Of a stretch of DNA of 7,829 nucleotides, positions 1 to 6,283 are shown piece after piece. A program made the position numbers and the translations under genes. This stretch comes from an uncultured Bacteroidales bacterium (GTDB lineage Bacteria > Bacteroidota > Bacteroidia > Bacteroidales > UBA932). The number at the start of each line of letters is the position of its first letter. The stretch's first letter is position 1. The stretch covers positions 1 to 7,829 of the forward strand of contig CAKVDS010000063.1 of NCBI GenBank assembly GCA_934726455.1, written 5' to 3'. The notes under the pieces were generated by a model. The model ran no database searches. It was not told the origin of the DNA and saw only the letters and a list, made by a program, of their open reading frames with translations.

Positions 1-458
1 GAAGGCGACAAGGCAACTCTGACCGCGACTGTCCTTCCGGAGAACGCGACGAACAAGAACGTCAGCTGGACATCGAGTGACGAGAAAGTCACGACGGTCT
101 CCGCCACCGGCGAAGTGACGGCGGTAGCACCGGGCAAAGCCAACATCACCGTAACCACCGAAGACGGTGCAAAGACCGCCAAGTGCGAGGTAACGGTGAA
201 CAAGAGAATCTACCCTGTAGAGTCCGTCTCTCTCGACAAGACATCCCTTGAACTCACCGAGGGCGACAAGGCAACTCTGACCGCCACCGTCCTTCCGGAG
301 AACGCCTCCAACAAGAACGTCAGCTGGACTTCGAGCGATGAGAAAGTCGCAACCGTCTCAGCCTCAGGCGAAGTGACCGCCGTCGCCCCGGGCAAAGCCA
401 CAATCACCGTAACCACCGAAGACGGGGCAAAGACCGCCAAATGCGAGGTCACAGTGAA
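1..458 (+). repeat. Two tandem near-identical Ig-domain coding repeats (258-bp period)
   Basis: Bases 1-200 and 259-458 align without gaps, with about 25 differences in 200 by eye. Many of these fall at third codon positions. The encoded domains are almost identical over residues 1-66 and 87-152. The next two domains (from about base 463) are much more diverged. This suggests a recent domain duplication or gene conversion within the Ig-like array. The repeat may continue leftward beyond the window. Confidence 0.85.
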
Positions 459-1275
459 AGCAAAAACAATACATGTTGAGTCCATCACGCTGAACAAGAC
501 AGAACTACGTCTCGAACCGCTTGACAAATTCACCCTTACAGCTACGGTCAAGCCGGACAACGCAACCAATAAGGAAGTAAAATGGACCAGCAGCGATGAC
601 AGTATCGTAACCTTCTTTTTTGGAGATATTATGGCAAAAAAAGCCGGCACAGCCATAATCACAGCAACAACTGTCGATGGAGGCCTCACTGCGACCTGCA
701 AAGTAACCGTAAAAGACTGGGGAACCGTTGATGTGACAGGCATTTCCCTGAACAAAAGCAACACTACCCTTTTCATTGGCTCGAAAGAAACTCTTACAGC
801 CACAATAAAACCAAGCAACGCCACGGACAAGACCGTAACGTGGGACTCAAGCGACCCGGCAGTAGCATCTGTAGAGAACGGAGAAGTGACTGCCCTCAAA
901 GCAGGTAAAACCACAATAACCGCCACAACAAAAGACGGAGGATATACTGCTACTTGCGAAGTGACAGTCTCTGACCAATCGCCAGAAATCAAGATAGACA
1001 AGGACAACTACACCGTCGCATACACCGGTGAGACAATCAATCTGAACATCACCGCCAATGTCAATTACACAATCACCACAAAAGACAAATGGATCAAAGT
1101 CAAGGACAACAGTCTGATCGTTTCAGCAAACAACAGCACAAAAGAAAGAACCGGGGCCGCCACGATTTCCAATAGCGAATACAGCATTTCACTGACTATC
1201 ACGATAAAACAGGACGCTTCTCCTAACGGGTTTGACAACGGCAACCCTATCGTGACCCCTCAATCCAACAAATAG
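1..1275 (+). CDS. Secreted multi-domain Ig-like (Big_2) protein with C-terminal BACON-like domain, 5'-truncated by window
   Basis: The frame is open from base 1, so the N-terminus and any signal peptide lie outside the window; 424 residues are visible. There are four Big_2-type bacterial Ig-like domains: a partial one at residues 1-67, then about 70-153, 156-238 and 243-324. Each shows the family pattern: V-x-S/G-I/V-S/T-L-N/D-K at the start, L-T-A-T-V near the middle, W-x-S-S-D, then A-x-K-A-G-x-x-x-I-T-x-T-T and a closing C-x-V-T-V. Residues about 328-406 resemble a BACON domain (a buried W before I-K-V, an N-x-S-x-x-R-x-G turn, and a closing I-x-I-x-Q). A short Asn/Pro-rich tail follows, with no sorting motif that I recognise. 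Such proteins are exported, and Big_2 and BACON domains usually serve as spacers or in adhesion and glycan binding; a surface adhesin or scaffold role is inference. It ends 7 bases before the M64 peptidase, so the two are probably co-transcribed. Confidence 0.88.
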   Translation, partial: EGDKATLTATVLPENATNKNVSWTSSDEKVTTVSATGEVTAVAPGKANITVTTEDGAKTAKCEVTVNKRIYPVESVSLDKTSLELTEGDKATLTATVLPENASNKNVSWTSSDEKVATVSASGEVTAVAPGKATITVTTEDGAKTAKCEVTVKAKTIHVESITLNKTELRLEPLDKFTLTATVKPDNATNKEVKWTSSDDSIVTFFFGDIMAKKAGTAIITATTVDGGLTATCKVTVKDWGTVDVTGISLNKSNTTLFIGSKETLTATIKPSNATDKTVTWDSSDPAVASVENGEVTALKAGKTTITATTKDGGYTATCEVTVSDQSPEIKIDKDNYTVAYTGETINLNITANVNYTITTKDKWIKVKDNSLIVSANNSTKERTGAATISNSEYSISLTITIKQDASPNGFDNGNPIVTPQSNK

Positions 1276-1282
1276 AACTATC

Positions 1283-3355
1283 ATGAAAAGACATATAACA
1301 CTATCAGTCATATCGATCGCACTGCTGTGCAGCTGCGCGAAAGAGATTGCACCCGACAACGGGAACACTATTGAAAACAATCTTGACCGCATCACCATAA
1401 CTCTCGGAGACGGGACCAAGACCGAATATTCCTACGAAGACCAACAGCTCAAAACCCGCTGGAGTGCAGGAGACATCGTGTCCGTCACTCCTGATCTTTG
1501 GAGATACTTCTACGCAGGCGAATATGAAGTGGAGAACCCGGGAAACAGCACCTCAACATTCAAGCAGAAGACGGCGGTCAGCAAAGAAGCAGAAGACAAC
1601 ATCTACGGCATTTTCTACCCCGGCACGAAAATCAAGAGCACCGCACAGTTCACAAAGTTCGAGTATTCAGGCCAAATCCAGAAGAAGAGCGATCCGATGG
1701 CGCATCTCGGTGCATTCCACTGCCTGCGCACGTCAGTTTCGGACTACAGCACCATCAGTTTCGCCGGAGCCGACCAGTCTTCCTGCATGAAATTCGACCT
1801 GAGCGGAATGACATTCGACCACCCGGTGAAAGTTGAGATGGAGATAGTCGGAAAAGGGAAACTGTATATCAACAATGCCGTAAACGAATCTTTCACTTAT
1901 TCGGTTCTTGACAAGCCTCAAGACCTTACCGAAGCACCGCGGCTCTCAGTAAACCTGGAAGGATACGGATCTGAGACTTCTATCGAAGCCTGGATGATGA
2001 TGTCGAATGCCCCTGTTGCCCTATATTCCGGAGATACGCTCAGAGTCTATGTGTATTGTGCGGAAGGTGTACGTTACTATTCAGACATACCGGTATCGGA
2101 AACCACAATTCTGTCCGGAGGGCACTGCCATCACTTGACCATTCAGACCGGCTGGAAATTAGGCAGCGGAGACTTCAGAGCTTATGACTGGGACGGCGAA
2201 GTCGTCACCCTTCAGGAGGGGAAAGGCAAACTCGACCTTGTTCTGATGGGAGACGGGTTCATCAAAGAGGACTTCGACAACGGCACATACGAGTCGATCA
2301 TGAAACAGGCCTACGAGGAGTTCTTCAGCATCGAGCCGTTCACCACACTTAAAGACGGGTTCAACGTCTACTACGTCAAAGCCCCGTCCCCAGAACGCAT
2401 ACAGGCGACCAATACCGGTGCCAACGGAGCGGTCAACACCGGCCATATCACAAAATTCTCAACCACTTTCACTGCCAACTCCACCAGCATGGAAGGCGAT
2501 GAAGATCTGGTAAGGGAATATGCCATGAAGGCATTCTCAAGCGATGCCGAAGAACGCATCAAAGACGCCACCATCGTGGTTATGGCCAACCAGGAATGCC
2601 GGGCAGGCACCTGCCTCAACAGCTGGTACAGCAACAACGGCTTTGACTACGGTCAGGCAAATGCCATCGCCTACTGTGCCCTCGGCACAAGCAAGGAAGA
2701 GAGAGTGGAGATAATGCACCACGAGATTTGCGGACACGGCTTCGGGAAACTTGGCGACGAGTACTATTACTCTTGGAACACGTCAATGAGTTCTTCTCTT
2801 CTGTCAGATCAGGACAAGTATCACAAGACTGGATTGTACCGCAATGTAGACAAATACATTGATCAAGATTTATATGACCAGCTGAGCGGCAAATATCCTC
2901 TTACAGACAAGAGCAATGTCTACTGGCACGACCTCTTCGGAACTTCAAACAACTACGAATCCGACACCGTCGAATCACTCGGCATCTTCAAAGGAGGAAG
3001 CACCTACTCATTCGGATTCTGCCGACCTACAGAAGACGGCAACAAGAGTATTATGAACCAGAACTCAGGAATATTCAATGCCATCAGCAGGCGGGCCATT
3101 TACTACAGGTATCGCAGGCTCGCCGGAGAAGTGTCATCAAATATCTGGGGAACCCAAGAGGAACTTGACGCGTTCCTGAAATGGGATGCGGAGGTGATCA
3201 TGCCAAAGCTGAATCTTCCGCTCAAGTCAAGTTCCGAAGCGCCGGCTGGCATATCTGCCAAGAAACCGCTTGCTCCGCCGGTTCTCAAGTCAGGATACTG
3301 GGAAGACGGCAGGTTCCACGAGACGGACAATCAGGCAGCCTCAACATTGCGATGA
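1283..3355 (+). CDS. M64-family zinc metallopeptidase lipoprotein (IgA-peptidase-like) with fimbrillin-like N-terminal domain
   Basis: The 690-residue product starts with a lipoprotein signal: K2-R3, a hydrophobic stretch, and lipobox L15-C16-S17-C18, so Cys18 is the likely lipidated residue. Residues about 35-290 look like a fimbrillin/Mfa-type beta-sandwich (K-T-E, W-x-A-G-D-I-V-S-V near 60-68, I-Y-G-I-F-Y-P at 107-113). The peptidase region, about 317-615, carries the M64 signature L-V-L-M-G-D-G-F at 319-326, S-I-E-P-F near 349-353, and the zinc-site segment H480-E481-I-C-G-H485 followed by L-G-D492-E493-Y494. M64 enzymes are zinc endopeptidases; the founding Clostridium ramosum member cleaves IgA, but the substrate here cannot be read from sequence. 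Note that the spacing is HExxxH rather than the textbook HExxH. The ATG at 1283 is chosen because it gives the signal peptide directly and lies 7 bases after the preceding stop. The protein probably acts at the outer membrane or cell surface. Confidence 0.9.
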   Translation: MKRHITLSVISIALLCSCAKEIAPDNGNTIENNLDRITITLGDGTKTEYSYEDQQLKTRWSAGDIVSVTPDLWRYFYAGEYEVENPGNSTSTFKQKTAVSKEAEDNIYGIFYPGTKIKSTAQFTKFEYSGQIQKKSDPMAHLGAFHCLRTSVSDYSTISFAGADQSSCMKFDLSGMTFDHPVKVEMEIVGKGKLYINNAVNESFTYSVLDKPQDLTEAPRLSVNLEGYGSETSIEAWMMMSNAPVALYSGDTLRVYVYCAEGVRYYSDIPVSETTILSGGHCHHLTIQTGWKLGSGDFRAYDWDGEVVTLQEGKGKLDLVLMGDGFIKEDFDNGTYESIMKQAYEEFFSIEPFTTLKDGFNVYYVKAPSPERIQATNTGANGAVNTGHITKFSTTFTANSTSMEGDEDLVREYAMKAFSSDAEERIKDATIVVMANQECRAGTCLNSWYSNNGFDYGQANAIAYCALGTSKEERVEIMHHEICGHGFGKLGDEYYYSWNTSMSSSLLSDQDKYHKTGLYRNVDKYIDQDLYDQLSGKYPLTDKSNVYWHDLFGTSNNYESDTVESLGIFKGGSTYSFGFCRPTEDGNKSIMNQNSGIFNAISRRAIYYRYRRLAGEVSSNIWGTQEELDAFLKWDAEVIMPKLNLPLKSSSEAPAGISAKKPLAPPVLKSGYWEDGRFHETDNQAASTLR

Positions 3356-3480
3356 AGGATGCTCCATCTATGACCATCACCGTCAAAATCTCCGACCGCT
3401 CCGAGAACAGCGGTGTCGGGGTCGAGATAGACAGCGATCCGATGACCGACGGCGACAGCTACACGGTCGAAACCGAGTAA
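3352..3480 (+). CDS. Small acidic 42-residue protein, translationally coupled to the M64 peptidase
   Basis: The ATG at 3352 overlaps the peptidase stop codon (ATGA), a typical translational-coupling arrangement, and the frame ends at a TAA just four bases before a strong terminator. The product is acidic, with ten Asp/Glu against three Lys/Arg. It contains M-T-I-T-V-K-I-S-D-R-S-E-N near its start and a V-E-I-D-S-D-P stretch. There is no signal peptide or membrane segment, and I do not recognise the family. The frame can be extended upstream inside the peptidase gene to 3181, but that extension overlaps a well-supported protein, so the short start is preferred. It could instead be unused sequence between the stop and the terminator; the position in the operon favours a real gene. 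Confidence 0.45.
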   Translation: MKDAPSMTITVKISDRSENSGVGVEIDSDPMTDGDSYTVETE

Positions 3481-3483
3481 GTC

Positions 3484-3529
3484 ATTAAACCCCTGCTGCT
3501 CCACCGCAAAACGGAGCAGCAGGTTTAAT
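3484..3529 (+). terminator. Rho-independent terminator, possibly bidirectional
   Basis: An 11-bp perfect stem (3492-3502 pairing with 3513-3523) encloses a 10-base loop. The pairing continues outward as ATTAAAC (3484-3490) with GTTTAAT (3523-3529) if two C residues on the left arm are bulged. The right arm runs directly into a T-rich stretch. It lies just after the small ORF and ends the surface-protein operon. The A/T flanks on both sides would let it work in either direction. Confidence 0.85.
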
Positions 3530-3585
3530 CTTATCAACCCTGTAATGAAACTTCATAGATGACACTTGGAGATGTAGAAAATGTG

Positions 3586-3593
3586 TAAATTTG
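3586..3593 (+). promoter_or_regulatory. Putative Bacteroidetes -7 promoter box for the DUF1016 gene
   Basis: TAAATTTG matches the Bacteroidetes -7 consensus TAnnTTTG exactly and lies about 22 bases before the ATG at 3616. The upstream partner is weak: the nearest candidate is CTTG at 3565-3568, at a spacing of 17 rather than the 20 seen twice elsewhere in this window. Because the terminator at 3484-3529 isolates this gene from the upstream operon, it needs its own promoter. Confidence 0.45.
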
Positions 3594-3615
3594 TTTCCGT
3601 AGTTGACGAATATTG

Positions 3616-4749
3616 ATGCGTATGAAAGAGAAACTCTCCACAATGTATAATGATGCTGTCAAGCAAATAAAAACTGCCATTTTGCAGAGTCAGGCGAAAG
3701 CCTTAAAGGGTATAAATCAGGAACAACTGGCTTTGTACTATGGCATTGGAAGATACATATCCCAAAACAGTCGTGAAGGTTTTTGGGGAAAGGATGCGAT
3801 ATCGACAATAAGCCGTCAACTCAGCATTGAAATGCCTGGGCTTAAGGGATTTTCCCCTCGAAACCTTCGCAATATGAGGCTTTTCTACGAGGAGTGGAGA
3901 TGCTTCGACACTAATTTGGCAGATGCGTCTGCCAAATCACATTCCAGGGAAGAGTTGGCAGATACGTCTGCCAAAAAAGAGAATGGTTCAGGTATGATAC
4001 CTTTGCTGTTGGGAGATATTCCTGTTGTGGCCTTTTTCAGCATTGGTTTTTCACACCATGTTCTGATTTTGTCAAAAGTAAAATCAATGGACGAGCGTAA
4101 GTTTTACATCCAGCTTTGTGCGGATCTCAGCCTGTCCGTTGATGCTCTTGAAAGAAAAATCTCCGAAGATGCCTACCATAATCAAGGCAAAATGCCGAAT
4201 AACTTTGGAGTGACAATTCCAGACTACAAGCGAGCATTTCAGGCAATACAAATGTTCAAGGACGAATACTTGCTGGACTACATCAATGTCGAGCAATTGG
4301 GCGAAAGGGATGAGGATATTGATGAACGTGTGGTAGAGAACGAGATAGTCCACAATATCAAGAACTTTATTATGACCTTCGGGCGCGGCTTCTCATATCT
4401 TGGCAATCAGGTTCATTACGATAAACTTGGACACGACCATTGGGTTGACCTCCTATTCTTTAATCGGGTTTTGAGGTCGCTGGTTGTCATTGAACTCAAG
4501 AAAGGCTCTTTCAAGCCGGCATACCTCGGCCAACTTGCAGCCTATCTCCGAGTCCTCGACGATGAGGAACGTATTGAAGGCGAAAACCCGTCCGTCGGAA
4601 TCGTCCTATGCAAGGATGTCGACCGCGCTTACGTCGAATACGTTCTTCAAGATTACACCAAACCGATGGGCGTCGCCACCTACAAGTCGAGTCAAGAACA
4701 ACTGAAAGAAGTTCTGCCGGACGAGGAGGAGATGAAGAAACTCCTATAG
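3616..4749 (+). CDS. DUF1016 / YhcG-family PD-(D/E)xK nuclease-domain protein
   Basis: The 377-residue product has the two-part layout of the family. The N-terminal DUF1016_N region (about 10-180) shows L-x-x-Y-Y-x-I-G-R-Y-I near 39-48, S-P-R-N-L-R-N-M-R at 80-88, and F-S-H-H-V-L-I-L-S-K-V near 145-155. The C-terminal YhcG_C nuclease-like domain (about 200-350) shows G-R-G-F-S-Y-L-G, D278 in H-W-V-D-L-L, E293-L-K295, and G-Q at 305-306. Together these fit a PD-(D/E)xK core with its key acidic and lysine residues intact. No signal peptide is present, so it is cytoplasmic. Members are often found near restriction-modification or mobile genes, but their reaction is poorly defined. A TTG at 3613 and an ATG at 3622 are alternative starts; ATG 3616 is preferred. 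The linker (101-120) carries two palindromic LADxSAK repeats. The gene stands alone and converges on the DUF4143 ATPase across 94 bases that hold no clear terminator. Confidence 0.9.
   Translation: MRMKEKLSTMYNDAVKQIKTAILQSQAKALKGINQEQLALYYGIGRYISQNSREGFWGKDAISTISRQLSIEMPGLKGFSPRNLRNMRLFYEEWRCFDTNLADASAKSHSREELADTSAKKENGSGMIPLLLGDIPVVAFFSIGFSHHVLILSKVKSMDERKFYIQLCADLSLSVDALERKISEDAYHNQGKMPNNFGVTIPDYKRAFQAIQMFKDEYLLDYINVEQLGERDEDIDERVVENEIVHNIKNFIMTFGRGFSYLGNQVHYDKLGHDHWVDLLFFNRVLRSLVVIELKKGSFKPAYLGQLAAYLRVLDDEERIEGENPSVGIVLCKDVDRAYVEYVLQDYTKPMGVATYKSSQEQLKEVLPDEEEMKKLL
3915..3974 (+). repeat. Two in-frame palindromic repeats encoding LADxSAK
   Basis: Copy 1 (3915-3936) is a hairpin with 9-base arms, TTTGGCAGA and TCTGCCAAA, around TGCG. 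Copy 2 (3955-3974) has 8-base arms, TTGGCAGA and TCTGCCAA, around TACG. They are 39 bases apart, so the reading frame is kept, and both encode L-A-D-A/T-S-A-K in the linker between the N-terminal and nuclease domains of the DUF1016 protein. The apical four bases differ by one base, turning Ala into Thr. Confidence 0.85.
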
Positions 4750-4843
4750 GTAGTGCCAACTATATCTTTCAAGGACATAACACAATGCATCTAATGTTAT
4801 CGGCAACAAGAGTACAGTATTATTGGTGCCCCTGAAGGAGCGG

Positions 4844-6130
4844 CTAAGGCCTCAAGCAGCCAATCGGCGCTACCCATATTCCATCTCTCCGTTTATACGC
4901 GAACGACCCGGTCCCGGTAAGGACCATAAGAAACAACGGCGCTTTCATTCTGTCCGTATCAATCTTCCGGGCCAGATCAGAGAGCGTTTTCGCTCCTTCT
5001 GCAATAAGTTTCTCCCCTCCAAGTTTCACTTCAATCAGACCATATTTCCCATTGCGAAGATGCATCACGGCATCACATTCCAAATTGTTCTTGTCCCGGA
5101 AGTGATAGATGCTGCCGTCAAGCGCTTCGGAATAAACCCTCAAATCCCTGACACACATCGTCTCGAAGAGCAAGCCCATTGTGTTCAGGTCACCAATCAA
5201 ATCATCCGGACCTATGCCCAAGGCTGCCGCAGCGATGGACGGGTCAACATAATAGCGAGTGTCAGATGTACGGATGGCGGTTCTTGACCTCAGATTCGGA
5301 TTCCATGCAGGCGAGTCTTCAATCACAAACAGACGCTTAAGAGCCGATATGTAGGAGGCTATCGTCTCCTCTGTCATTGAACTTTCCGCATTAGACTTGA
5401 GATCCTGATAAATCGAAGATATGGGAGCCTGCGCCCCTTGGAACCGCGCATAGCTTTTCATAAGGCGAAGTGCAAATTCACGATCTCTCTTTATACCGTC
5501 AACCTCCGATATATCGGCACCGGCAATAGCATCAATATAATTGAAAGACTGCTTGAGAGCACCCTTCCTGCTCATTGACAATGCCGCCGGCCATCCCCCT
5601 CTGCAAATCAGCCAAGCCAACTCCTCTATCCCCAGCTCATTAGATTCATAGGCTTCTTCAGTTTCTCCGGCAAAGAGGGAAGCGAAACTCAAAGCCCCGT
5701 TCGATTCCCCTGACTCCCATAGACTCATGGGCCGCATAACCATCCTCGCCACACGTCCGGTGCCGGTGTGTCTCAGTTTTTCACGCTTCTCGGCAGGAAT
5801 TACAGTAGAACCGGTGAAAATAAACTGCCCGGTCTTGGCATCCCTGTGATCCGCCTCGAATCTGGCAGCATCCCACAACTCCGGCGCATCCTGCCATTCA
5901 TCAATCAAGCGAGGCGTATCACCCTTAAGAAGCAGTTTCGGGGCCGTCTGTGCCAATTGGACATACGATTCCGAATGCTCCGGATCATTCATATAGACAA
6001 TGCTTCCAGCCTGCTGCTCGGCCGTTGTTGTCTTGCCGCACCATTTCGTGCCCTCGATAAGGACAAGGCTCGCAGCCTCAAGATTATCCTTGAGCTGCCC
6101 GTCCGCAATTCTGTGCCTATAGATTCCCAT
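4844..6130 (-). CDS. AAA_14 / DUF4143 family ATP-binding protein
   Basis: The 428-residue product begins with a P-loop ATPase domain: Walker A G27-T-K-W-C-G-K33-T34, Walker B L-I-D77-E78-W, and an F-T-G-S sensor-like motif at 105-108. The C-terminal DUF4143 region includes R-Y-Y-V-D-P near 292-297. It also has a nuclease-like pattern: E323 in L-L-F-E-T, D353, and E367-V-K369. This ATPase plus DUF4143 layout is common, often in many copies, in Bacteroidetes and anaerobe genomes; no defined biochemical role is established for most members. The ATG at 6130 is preferred because it is the only Met before Walker A (the next is Met47). A TTG at 6169 would extend the frame into the 23-bp repeats and overlap the promoter. 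The protein has no signal peptide or membrane segment. It lies downstream of the second ATPase on the same strand, with its own promoter in the 153-base gap. Confidence 0.9.
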   Translation of the reverse strand: MGIYRHRIADGQLKDNLEAASLVLIEGTKWCGKTTTAEQQAGSIVYMNDPEHSESYVQLAQTAPKLLLKGDTPRLIDEWQDAPELWDAARFEADHRDAKTGQFIFTGSTVIPAEKREKLRHTGTGRVARMVMRPMSLWESGESNGALSFASLFAGETEEAYESNELGIEELAWLICRGGWPAALSMSRKGALKQSFNYIDAIAGADISEVDGIKRDREFALRLMKSYARFQGAQAPISSIYQDLKSNAESSMTEETIASYISALKRLFVIEDSPAWNPNLRSRTAIRTSDTRYYVDPSIAAAALGIGPDDLIGDLNTMGLLFETMCVRDLRVYSEALDGSIYHFRDKNNLECDAVMHLRNGKYGLIEVKLGGEKLIAEGAKTLSDLARKIDTDRMKAPLFLMVLTGTGSFAYKRRDGIWVAPIGCLRP

Positions 6131-6138
6131 AACTGCGG

Positions 6139-6170
6139 CAAATATAGGTTCATTCCGGCAAACGGCCAAA
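6139..6170 (-). promoter_or_regulatory. Bacteroidetes-type promoter for the DUF4143 ATPase
   Basis: Read on the minus strand this is TTTG (6170-6167), a 20-base spacer, then TATATTTG (6146-6139), an exact match to the Bacteroidetes -33/-7 consensus. Only eight bases separate the -7 box from the ATG at 6130. The predicted transcript would begin within a few bases of the start codon. The -33 TTTG lies inside the leftmost 23-bp repeat unit. Confidence 0.7.
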
Positions 6171-6219
6171 TTTCATTCCGGCGTTTGGCCAAATTTCATT
6201 CCGGCAAACGGCCATTATC
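6151..6219. repeat. Three tandem 23-bp GC-rich repeats upstream of the DUF4143 ATPase
   Basis: Units begin at 6151, 6174 and 6197, each opening with CATTCCGGC on the plus strand and continuing with a four-base core, then GGCC. The core is AAAC in units 1 and 3 and GTTT in unit 2, which are reverse complements of each other. Units 1 and 2 end in AAATTT; unit 3 diverges after GGCCA. The 23-bp period is about two helical turns, which would put the units on one face of the DNA. Possible readings are operator sites for the adjacent gene or the remnant of a mobile-element end (IS21-family ends, for example, carry repeated internal motifs). The sequence alone does not decide between them. Confidence 0.85.
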
Positions 6220-6283
6220 CATGTCGACTATAGTTGCACCGTAACGAGCTCACAACCACCACCGTCAAAGTCTGCGACCGTTG

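Noticed and set aside
210..1007. Long minus-strand open frame opposite the Ig-like domains
   Set aside because: It mirrors the repetitive Big_2 coding sequence, has no recognisable domain, and the plus-strand protein is unambiguous.
3181..3480. 99-residue version of the small ORF after the M64 gene, or a frameshifted peptidase C-terminus
   Set aside because: The upstream part overlaps well-formed peptidase coding sequence in another frame and shows no domain continuity; the ATGA overlap better supports a separate 42-residue start.
4823..5287. Plus-strand open frame opposite the DUF4143 gene
   Set aside because: It is antisense to a clearly conserved ATPase/DUF4143 protein and resembles no family.
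6151..6219. CRISPR array
   Set aside because: The three 23-bp units are directly abutting with no unique spacers and there are no cas genes.
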